DNA of 64,000 bases from Asparagopsis taxiformis. Its lineage: Eukaryota; Rhodophyta; Florideophyceae; Bonnemaisoniales; Bonnemaisoniaceae. A program made the position numbers and the translations under genes. How positions within the stretch are numbered: position 1 is the stretch's first letter; each line of letters opens with the position of its first letter. The DNA lies in assembly GCA_030407315.1 (NCBI GenBank), contig JALQPE010002416.1, positions 59,073 to 123,072 of the forward strand, given 5' to 3'. Positions 29,412 through 38,451 of the stretch are shown piece after piece. Under the pieces are notes generated by a model that did no database searches, had not been told where the DNA came from, and saw only the letters and a list, made by a program, of their open reading frames with translations.

Positions 29412-31331
29412 GTAATCGGACAAACAACAGAGGTACCTCGTCAACGAAGAAAAATGAATTCCGAACGACGTCCTCCTCCTCCTCGTCCTCCTCATCCTCC
29501 TCATCCGCACTTTCTTCGCCACTGTGCTGCGATGCTTCGGAGTCGGAATTCATGGACGTAACCTCTTCTTCATCCGACCCGTCATCACTGGCAGCAGCAT
29601 CGGTTGGGCCTTCTGACTGCGGTCCTTTGTACGTTTCCAAGTAATGGAACCATTCGTAGAACTGCAAAACGGAGCAGAACACGATGCCGTGGCCACCGGG
29701 GCGCAACAGCTCGTCAAACACTTCGATGCTAGCCTGCATATCTTCTGCAGTTAGCCTGTCGTACGAAGAGTTGGAATCGTTCCTCTTCCGACGAACATTG
29801 TAGGGCGGATCAGTCAGAATGAGCTGAACGTTGCCCGTGATGGGCACGTGTTCTCGGCTCTCGTCGGCACTGACAAATCTTCGAAAGGGACGTCGTACAC
29901 CCGGCAATACTGACTCATTTTTCGAAAGAAAGTCCTTTGCGAGAGCCTGCCCTTCACTTTCCTGCTCTTCTGTCGCATGGGGTGACGGTGACGGGGGAGA
30001 CGGCCCTTGGGCAGTAAGACTGGTCCTCCCAGGCCCAAGTTCAAGCTTGGTTGTGTGTCTTGTCGACGGAACCAAACCTCTCCCTCCTGTGTTGCGACGA
30101 GTGGGAGTGTCATCAACCGGCTTGGGGACCTTTTCTGCGTCCGCGGCTTGTGGTGCCGGGCGGAGGACAGCCATAACGTCTTCGTCGAGGGTGTCAAAGT
30201 ACGCTGGCAGCTTGTCCGGATTTCTGCTTGACAAGTATATTTCCAGCGCCCCCCAGCGGTCGGACTCCGGCCAGGTGTACAGGTCCGGGTTGACGATAAG
30301 AAACTGCAACCGTTCGAAGAACTTCCTCACAAGGTCCCTAAATGCACTGTGCTGCGCACTGGTTCTTGTCTCTACTTTTCCACCATATCCATCAGGATGA
30401 GATAGGGGAGCTTTGTCGTGGTAGAGATCTAGCTTCTGCTCCATCGGTGCGAATAGACCTTCATCGAGCACGTCAAACCAATGCTCACTGCTGTCGAAAA
30501 TGATGTACGGCGCCGCCATCAACTCTTCGAAGCTGCAAAACTTTGCGGCGAAGGCCACATCGGTCCAAGCATGGTATAAAACTTGAACCACGTAACAAGC
30601 TCGATTAGTGCTTTTCCGATGGGCTGGGACGCGTGCAGCTTCGTTCCCCTCTTCGGCCGCGTCGCCTATTCGGCGACGCGGCAGGTTCTTGTTGTGATTT
30701 CGGATGATAGACAACGCTTGGAATACATCAATACCTCGAACGTTTCCGGTGGAGCAAGAACGAAGGCGCTTGGTTCCCCGCGCTGCGGCGCCTGTAGTGG
30801 CGAAGGAAGCATGTTACATCCAATAAGGAAGGTCTGCGGCACGATCCCAGAAAGGATGCAGTGCTCAACCCATTGCCCGATACGCTCATCCTGTCTTGAA
30901 AACTCGGCAATCGGTAATGCCAGACGAACAATCTGCTTGGCTCGCTCAACGTTCATCTCTGCCATGACGATTTCGGCAACATCCGCCTCGACTCCAGCAT
31001 TCTTCGAACGACCGCTGAAGGCCATGCTGAGTCGACCTTGCAGCGCCGCAAATTGTTCTTCCGTGCCCTGCGCAACCCAAGCGCCAAGGTCCGCGTATGT
31101 GAAACCTCCCGGCTTGTCCGTCAAGTCTGCGAAACTTGAGTGGGCGAATAAATCCAGCAAGAGGCGGAGGAAGTGTTTGCCAGCGAGAGTAGTTTCGCGG
31201 GCGGCGCGACCTACGTTTCGACGTGTACCCATGTCACTAGAATCCTCCCAAGGGCTAGCGGGTTCGCGCAGAATTGGCACGGTTGCGTCGTCAACGATCG
31301 GATTGCTGTTGCGCCTGCGCTTATTCGTCAT
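29412..31331 (-). pseudogene. DNA methyltransferase gene B (DPPY type), split by the retrotransposon
   Basis: It starts at ATG 31331 and runs as 221 codons, then shifts frame between 30714 and 30666 and continues to the LTR at 29412. The N-terminal ~400 residues have no recognised fold. The catalytic motif LTDPPYN occurs near 29800, followed by a GGHGIVFCS strand, then a very acidic insert (D/E runs, about 29600-29460), and the frame is cut after PLLFV. The expected downstream part is found at 22790-22977 beyond the copia element. It is divergent from ParB-dioxygenase copy 2, sharing an ~880 bp intergenic region with the hairpin module. The DPPY signature points to exocyclic amino methylation of adenine or cytosine. 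Confidence 0.65.
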
Positions 31332-31675
31332 AATGGAATGAGTGGAAATTCGGTACAGGATGGCGACCGCTCGGCGAGACAGTCAAATTTGACGACGTAT
31401 CTCGTGACGTTTGCACTCTTTCGTGAGGAACACTGGTTGATATCGAACGGAACAGAGTATACGGGTACACAGCACTGGAAAGGTCTTGAAACCCGTAACC
31501 GGTGTAGGTAATAAGTTGTGACGGATATGTGGTAGAGAAAAATTTTAAAAAGATTGTGATTCCCTGTCTTTGAGTGTTGTACTGCACGGCCGCCATGGCG
31601 GCTGTGACTGCAGTCACATAGGTTGTCACAGGTGCATCACGCTTACCAGGTGAGCGACATCTGGACGGCCACTGG
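31332..31675. other. Divergent intergenic region
   Basis: Lies between the methyltransferase start (-) and the ParB-dioxygenase module (+). No ORF is supported. It probably holds promoters for both directions. Confidence 0.35.
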
Positions 31676-32210
31676 ACATGGGGATGTCCAGCTCAGATGC
31701 ATTGCTGGCCAGACCAGAAATTCTACAATTTCGGGCAGAAAAAATATTGCAAAAAACATCGATTTGGGCGGTCGATTGTGCCGTACGGCACACCCCCATC
31801 TCAAAAACATGTTCACATGTGCATGTTTTTGAGAATAGCCCAAATTTTAACTCAAATCAGGGTGTTCCCCGGATAAAGGGGTGCTCGCAGCCGCCCCAAA
31901 AGCCGCCTAGCTTGACAGCTGTAATTTTAACACATTACACATCAAGGACACTGCCTGCTTCACGCCACCTCGTCAGGTTTCGAGAGCCCGACTCGGGCCC
32001 GTTCCGAACGGACACTCATATCTCGATTGCCTCTCTTGCATTCCAGCGGTCACGATAGGTCTGTACCTAACAAAATTTCGTTTCTATTGTGTTATTATTT
32101 CCAGCGATTGGCGTTCACGACCATTCTTCGACTTAACGTGAAACATACCATCCACATCACTCCAATACGTCAACGTCAACCATCTCTTTTTCCTTTCCAA
32201 CTCAACAACC
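31676..32210 (+). promoter_or_regulatory. 5' region of ParB-dioxygenase copy 2 with hairpin module
   Basis: Inverse complement of 12769-13300 with near-identity. The hairpin is at 31800-31833, the GCCGTACGGC palindrome is present, and then the GAGCACCCC/AGCTGTAATT block. The match ends near 31676, within the GGACGTCC end of the unit. The ATG follows at 32211. Confidence 0.6.
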
Positions 32211-35161
32211 ATGGCGGATACGCATTTCAGCAGTTTGTTTTCAACGGTTTGCGGCGATCAAGTGAGCGCGTCAGCGGAGTTGCGCGGACTCAAGCGCGGC
32301 GTCGATGTCAATTTGTTTGCGGACGTGGACGGTGCGGCTGTGCATATTGGGACGGCTTCGGTGAGCACTGCTGGTGGCGATGTTGGCCTTCCGCGCACGC
32401 TGCACAACCACAAGCTGCAGGAAACCGACGAGGCGGACTATATCGTCGTGCGCAACATTGCGACTAAGGACAACTTCAAGGACCTCCCGTTCCCGTACAT
32501 GTTTGATGGCGCCGAGGGACCGCCGGAGACGATGGGTGGAGCATACGCCGCGGCGTTTTACCCTTGGGATACTCGGATGATGCGCCCCGCTGCGGAGGAT
32601 GGCCCTAGCGACATTCGTACCCCTGCTGCAGCGTCAAACTTCAACGCAGCGACGAACCAGGCCAGCTCGGGACGGATGCCCAGTACCTGTCCAGCAGGCG
32701 AAATCACTGGTTCGGGGGGTACGAAGCATCCAGCACGCTCCATCCCGGTTTCGGGAGGCACGAAGCGCCCTGCTCGCTCTGCGAGAGCCTCCAGTGGAGG
32801 CACGAAGCACCCTGCTCGCTCCAACGTCACCGAAGCTACTACGCAGGACGTAACCGAGGTGGACGACGAACCGGAGGTGGCGGAAAGCATTCGTGAGCAG
32901 CAGGGGACGCAAATTACGGTGCCCAAGTTTGTGACGTCGGATTACGCCGGAGAAGGAGCGACTGTGTTGGTGAGGCAGCTATTGGAACCGGCCGTGACCC
33001 TTCGGGATGTGAAAGAAGACCACGTGGAGGACCTGCGCAACAATATGTTGGCTGTGGGGTATGTGAGCTCTTCGCGTATCACTGTGACGGTGCTGAGGTC
33101 GCAGAACACGCATCTGTCCGCCGCCACGCGCCTGTTCCAGAATGGCAAATTCCATGCCAATGCGAACGTGACCGTGATCGACGGACTGCATCGTCTCAAT
33201 GCTATGCATAGCATTGCCGATGACTTCACGCGCCTCACCCGTATGCACAGAACCAAGCTGCCACAGGACGCAAACCGCTTGCGCTGGGTTACTCAGCCTC
33301 TGGATGTGTACTACCTTCGCCGCAAGGACGACAGTGATCTTCAGCCTCATGAGATCATCCACAAGAGTGCAGAGTCGAACCATACGACTGGGACGCAACT
33401 GACGGAGCGCTCCCTGGTTCGAATCTTGTCGTCCATCCAGCAGTTCATCCGTACGATTGCTGTTTCAAATAACGTGGAAAACGCTGGCGACTTGCGTGAG
33501 TCTGATGTCATCCGAACATTGTTCGAGGCGCAGTTCATGGGGATGATGAATTCAACGAACACGGCCCGGCGGTGGACGCGTTTGGCTATAGCAACGCTGA
33601 AGCATCCTGTTCTCGACGAAGTGTTGCGTGAGCTGAACAATTCCGAGCGCCGCAACGAGATTGGGATAACGCACCTGGACCACAAGATAGTGCGCGAGTT
33701 GCTGGAAGAAAACTTTGTCTTCGTCTTGCGTGGTCTTTCGGAGTACTTGAACCCTGCTCATGGTGGACGTCCGGATGGACGCTTTGACGTGAACGACTTC
33801 TATACATACGTCCGTCGCGTGACTGCAATAGCAAATTCTCTGTACGCTGCGTATGGGCGCCCAAAGAGTATTATGCGCAAGTCATTTCTGAGCACAGAGA
33901 TGGCAATTGGGTCGGTTAAGCAGCCGAAGGAGTTGCAATGGCATCTCACCAATGCCATTGCAATGTATAGAGGGGACGACCGGAGCAGTGAGGTTCGAAT
34001 GCGACGGAGAACCACGCGTTTACAGGATTTGGAAACGAACTTGAAAGAGTTTTTCAATCCGACATTGAAGAAGAAGACTAAGGCTCGACGCAAACGCCGC
34101 CCTTCTGCTGCCAATGTGAGACTCACTCACAAGAAGCAGCGGAATGTCGAACATGAGCCTGCTTCGCATGGCATCCGCCGCCGTTCACAGCGACTTCGCT
34201 CGACGGGGAGCACACGCCTCGAGGAAGAAGAGCCGGTTGTGGTACAACAATCCGCCGGGGAAGAAGAGCAGGCCGTTGTTGATAAACCCACCGATCAACA
34301 ACAAGCCACTGCTTCCGGCGATGAGGGTGACGAAGACTCCGCCCGTTCCCCCGATTCTGCCGTTGAGATTGTCCCCCAACATAACCAACGTGCTGGTGCG
34401 ACTCCCTCCAACCAAGAATCTGTCTATAACGTTTCGGACGAGGAAGAAAGCAACAGTGCAGATGAGGGCCATGTCAAAAGCAAGGGGGTCCGCGAAGTGA
34501 CAATTACACTCACTGTTCCGGAAGGAGTCGAAGTCGATGAAGACGGTTACATCGTTCGTGACTCCCCTTCTGAACACGACCTCCTGTTTGACGAACGTAT
34601 GCCATCTCTTCCTGACGATTTCGAAGTCAAAGACCGAGCCGAAGGGCATCATCTGGCGCAGCGTCCCGCGGAAGTCATCGCATCGGTGAGGGTTGGCTTT
34701 CTGCCCCCGATTGAGCTCAGGTTGTTATTGGAGAGTGTGTAAATCGATGAGGAGGGCAGAGAGGTGAGGTATTTGAAGCAAGTGGCGATGGACCCTGTGT
34801 TTGAGGGGCTGCATATTCCGGAACAACATCGGGCTCGTCATCTTGTTTTGGAGATCGACACTATCTATCCGATGCTTTTCGCAGCGTGGAAGATGGCTGC
34901 CAAGGCGATGTGTGAGCCTACATCGACGTTTCTACCCTCGAGGCTGGACTTTGCCCAGGTTGCGCGAATGTCTACAAGCTGGAAGGATTCGTATGAGGCC
35001 GGCACTGGCATGGCGTACTTCCACAATTGCCGAACGGAAATCAACGAGCGAGGGTATACGGTGATGCACAATTTCGCGGATGTAACCTACCTCGATGCGT
35101 CGGACAAGTTCCCATTTGACTTGGGTCTCATGGAAGAAATTCCTAACCAGGAATTGTTTCG
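32211..35161 (+). pseudogene. ParB-like / dioxygenase gene, copy 2, nonsense mutation and truncated
   Basis: Near-identical to the gene at 8812-12768 but on the other strand. The first 843 codons are open with the conserved N-terminal domain, the PARS repeats and the ParB-like domain. A GAA codon has become TAA at 34740-34742, after which the frame continues (34743 on) to 35161, where homology stops in the middle of the gene. The dioxygenase domain is therefore missing in this window. A stretch of about 40 codons (near 34370-34500) is far more diverged from copy 1 than the rest, suggesting gene conversion or recombination with another family member. Confidence 0.85.
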
Positions 35162-35280
35162 AACACTGATTTCGCTATGCACAGAACGTACTTTCCAAAC
35201 CTGAATCCAACTTTCTGAAGTTGATTGAACATGAGAGATGTTTTTCATATTGATTGAATAGGATAACAAAGTTGATTGAA
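35162..35280 (+). repeat. Left terminal inverted repeat and subterminal TTGATTGA repeats
   Basis: It contains ACAGAACGTACTTT at 35179-35192 and TTGATTGA at three places within the next 100 bp. It is matched inverted at 63905-64000. Confidence 0.75.
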
Positions 35281-35309
35281 CTACTCGTGTCGTCGAAGAC
35301 GAGGCGTTT

Positions 35310-37532
35310 TTACTTCGGAATAGACGCCAGGCCTGACCTGATCTCTTTCTCTACTCCAGCTCTTATCATCTTGTTTGTTAGAGAAGGGAACTCTGCAATG
35401 ACGGTGGCAACCGAAATATGTCCCTTCCAAGCCACTGTTGTTCTCCCCTTGCGAAGAATGGCAGGCCTATACTTACCTGACCATGCGTCTCTTCCATCGT
35501 AGACCTCGTACCACCGAACACACAGCTGACAAATAACCCCTTCGTTGTTTTTCTTACAACTCATAATTTGTCCTAACCAGAACGGCATCTCAGTAGTACA
35601 GTCTTCTCCATTTACAGCCACGAAGCGATTCACCGAGTAGGGCAAGTCTGATAGTGGTATGCAATCTGCAGTCGACATGAGTTCCTCCTCTATCGGGACG
35701 ACGTTCCGATTCCCTTTTCGATACATGCCATTCATCTCGAAACATTCGGTGAGGTTCCAATGAAAAGAATCTTCCCTTTCCTCATAAACCTGTCGTAGAA
35801 GCTCATGTAGCTGATCCATTTTAGAATTGTTATTGAACCTGCCCTCTTCCGAACGAAAACGGAGCAGGACCTCATGTCGATCTGGAGGAGAACGTATGAT
35901 ATTACTCGGTGTTCGTTTCAGTTCAGGAGGCTTAACCAGGAAACCATTCAGCCCCGGAGTGAGAACTGGGAGAGGCTTCCAGTTGTCTTCATAAAATATC
36001 TTAACATCGCATGCAGTTCTGTAGAAGTCATAACTTTTTCCTGTATCTTGGGATCGGTGAAACCTGAAGTATCTGAATTTTGAGAAAGCATGCACTTTTC
36101 CAACCGAATTCTCACTCCGGCAGAGACCGGAGAAGTTTGCCACGTGCAACATACGAGAGACAGAGGGTTCCGGAGTATAGGACACTCTGAGTTGTTCAAC
36201 CAAATCTTCCATAGTGACTGCGTTGTGGGAACGTAACCTTCGAGAGGTACAGCTAAAGGCCTGGTCGATGTCGGCATGGGTGTGGCCGATGGGGAGGAAA
36301 GAAGCGTGTACTTCTTCAAATACACCCCAAGCAACGAGACATTCTAAATAGCAGAACAGAAACGTGTTCTTGTTCTCTCTTGTGCAATGGTCTACCTGCA
36401 AGTACAGTGTTCCCTGAAGACTCGAACCCATAGCCATTTTGGTAAGAGTCCTGTGAATTGCCTCGATGATATGATTTGCCCCAGTTTCGAATTCAGCAGT
36501 AAGTGTGTACAACGAAAGATGCTTTCGGACACCATGTTCGAGAACACCTATGAGTCTCACCTTCAGACTATGACCAACAGTCGCTTTTGTACATACCGTG
36601 AAATGGGGAGGACCGTATCCTGATTGATCAGCCCCGTCTACGATCAGAGACGTGAACCTGGAGGGATATAGTGACGCTTCTTCACACTTCTTTTGATACT
36701 CCCTGCGTTCCCGTGCCACCATCTCGATATGACGCTGGCGACGTTCCAGAAGCGGAGCAGTGCGTTGAATATCTGTCCCGATGGCTTCCAGTTTATCACG
36801 TATGTACTCACATTCCGAACATTTCGTGAACCTCTGGACACGCCGAACCTTGATATTCGCACAAAACGTGTTCCAGGTGTTGTAGAAGTAGCTCAAAGTT
36901 GGTGGGTTCCGGTTCGAGTATAATAACGTAAATTGGTCGCAGAACATCTCGTACACAGCCTTCTTCTCGAAAAGAGGCAGATGCTTCTCTCCACTGTCTG
37001 GCATCATATCAGCAGTCGAGGCAGACAAGCGTTCAAGGAAGCAGATCACTGCATCTCTATGTGGAGAGCCAGAAATTCGTTTCGGAGAAGCCATAAATGG
37101 AAGACTCCCATTCTGGCAAGCTTTCTTTACCGAGGTCTGCAGGTGTCGTGAAAACTTGAAGCTGAACTCGAGGAATTCGCAACACACAGGCTTCCCAGAG
37201 AAGTAGAACCGGTTACTGTTTGGTTCCAGTAGAGCGTGCAGATACCTGCGGCGATCGTCCCTGTTGTACAACAAAACTCGTTCTGCTTCATTCCGAAGGA
37301 AAACATGGTCGGTTTTTCTGAAGCATCCCTTATTGCAGCATGGTATTCTTCTTATATCTGTTTTGGGCAGTGACAAACTGAATTTCACCCGCCTCTCTAG
37401 CATGCTGCTCTTTCGACGAACTGAACTGGACCTCGTCACACTTTCATAATTCTTCCTGTGTTGTAGTCGTGAAAATGGTTTATACGTCGAAGCCGTGGAT
37501 CGGAGAGTCGGAAGAAGTACCCACTGTTCCAT
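35310..37532 (-). CDS. DUF7869-type transposase-like protein
   Basis: A 740-residue ORF. It has a Cys-rich N-terminal part (CCNKGCF), a central region with LIVDGADQ (D299), LQVDHCTRENKN (D381) and LPIGHTHADIDQAFS (D421/D423), and a C-terminal domain with DCTTEMPFW. The D-D-D/E-like spacing within hydrophobic strands suggests an RNase H-like fold, so a transposase role is inferred; the family is known to me only as a domain of unknown function common in algae and other protists. The stop codon lies about 150 bp from the element's left end, the usual place for a transposase. A small ATG ORF on the same strand (37683-37480) overlaps its start and may be a first exon. Confidence 0.7.
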   Translation of the reverse strand: MEQWVLLPTLRSTASTYKPFSRLQHRKNYESVTRSSSVRRKSSMLERRVKFSLSLPKTDIRRIPCCNKGCFRKTDHVFLRNEAERVLLYNRDDRRRYLHALLEPNSNRFYFSGKPVCCEFLEFSFKFSRHLQTSVKKACQNGSLPFMASPKRISGSPHRDAVICFLERLSASTADMMPDSGEKHLPLFEKKAVYEMFCDQFTLLYSNRNPPTLSYFYNTWNTFCANIKVRRVQRFTKCSECEYIRDKLEAIGTDIQRTAPLLERRQRHIEMVARERREYQKKCEEASLYPSRFTSLIVDGADQSGYGPPHFTVCTKATVGHSLKVRLIGVLEHGVRKHLSLYTLTAEFETGANHIIEAIHRTLTKMAMGSSLQGTLYLQVDHCTRENKNTFLFCYLECLVAWGVFEEVHASFLPIGHTHADIDQAFSCTSRRLRSHNAVTMEDLVEQLRVSYTPEPSVSRMLHVANFSGLCRSENSVGKVHAFSKFRYFRFHRSQDTGKSYDFYRTACDVKIFYEDNWKPLPVLTPGLNGFLVKPPELKRTPSNIIRSPPDRHEVLLRFRSEEGRFNNNSKMDQLHELLRQVYEEREDSFHWNLTECFEMNGMYRKGNRNVVPIEEELMSTADCIPLSDLPYSVNRFVAVNGEDCTTEMPFWLGQIMSCKKNNEGVICQLCVRWYEVYDGRDAWSGKYRPAILRKGRTTVAWKGHISVATVIAEFPSLTNKMIRAGVEKEIRSGLASIPK

Positions 37533-37683
37533 GCATCACATCATCGTGGCTACGCGGCATAGATATGGTTTCAACAGAAGGAGCGTGTTCTGATTCGGAG
37601 TCCCTAGAAAGAGATTTCATGTATGATTCGGCTTTCTCCAGTGCGTCATTCCTAGCTTCGGCGAGATGAAAACGCGGAGCCAT
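37480..37683 (-). CDS. Small ORF overlapping the transposase 5' end (possible exon 1)
   Basis: 67 codons starting with a true ATG (MAPRFHLAEARNDALEKAE), acidic and serine-rich. It overlaps the 740-residue ORF in another frame. A GT...AG intron starting near 37482 was considered, but the phases do not join cleanly, so the link is unproven. Confidence 0.3.
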   Translation of the reverse strand: MAPRFHLAEARNDALEKAESYMKSLSRDSESEHAPSVETISMPRSHDDVMHGTVGTSSDSPIHGFDV

Positions 37684-38079
37684 CTGCAGTGGGAGCAGAA
37701 CGAATTATCTCTGAACGGTAGTTAGATTTGCAGGTAGCGTGGAAAAGAGATGGCTGCAAGACGAGTATATCGGTTGATCAAGATGCATGGTGAGTAGGAA
37801 TGACACCGGTGAGACGTTCATCTAATATGGATGCAGAGTGGCCTCCTCGACGGCGATAGTTGCCCAGGATACAGCGCCAAATACCTATGTCAAATCAATC
37901 TCTGTTGTGAATGGAGTACGGCTGATTGGTTGATTTGTCCTCTTCATGCGCCCATGATTACGGGGAAAAATGACAACAATCTTTCCTCTCTGAAGGTTTA
38001 CAAATGGTACGAAACAGAGCTAAAGGTTTATTGCAGCGGTTTTGTTCAAATCTGCCGAGCGAAACTATACGTAATAAGA
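37684..38079. other. Intergenic within the giant element, no gene seen
   Basis: No ORF with supportable coding character. It should contain the transposase promoter (- strand). Confidence 0.3.
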
Positions 38080-38439
38080 CTAAGACAACGGCCTCATCTT
38101 GTTCAAGTCCCATGCGAATATCCCGTTCAGCCCTTTCAAAGTTCCAGGAGGAGGTTCAATACCACCGTATTTGTACGGGTAAGGACAATCCAAACAACAT
38201 TCGTTCGGTTCGAACATATAACAAGATACAAGTTTCTGATCCTCACCTTGAAAGTTCGCTAGAGGTACATTGTGTATTGTAGTTTGGAACCTCTCATCAC
38301 TAGTTCCTGCACAAAGGAGAGACGCTTTTCCGACGACCTGATCCAAAATGTATAGTTCAACAGAATCTCCTCCTTTCAGTACTCTCTCTATTCCTTCGAT
38401 AGTGGATTTACTGGCATTTGTATTATCATCTTTTCCCAT
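38080..38439 (-). CDS. Small conserved ORF, homologue of the ParB-dioxygenase N-terminal domain
   Basis: 119 residues with ATG at 38439. It aligns along its length with residues ~27-127 of the ParB-dioxygenase: LK-x-G near the start, a GKAS/GTAS match, IHN versus LHN, then CPYPYKYGGIEPPP versus LPFPYMFDGAEGPP and WDLNKMRP versus WDTRMMRP. The two lie in unrelated transposons, so this is a real conserved module of unknown function. The ATG is 12 nt downstream of the stop codon of the ParB-methyltransferase, very tight for a eukaryote. That suggests an unusual shared transcript, a lost stop or a rearranged fusion. Confidence 0.6.
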   Translation of the reverse strand: MGKDDNTNASKSTIEGIERVLKGGDSVELYILDQVVGKASLLCAGTSDERFQTTIHNVPLANFQGEDQKLVSCYMFEPNECCLDCPYPYKYGGIEPPPGTLKGLNGIFAWDLNKMRPLS

Positions 38440-38451
38440 TTTCTGTAGCGA

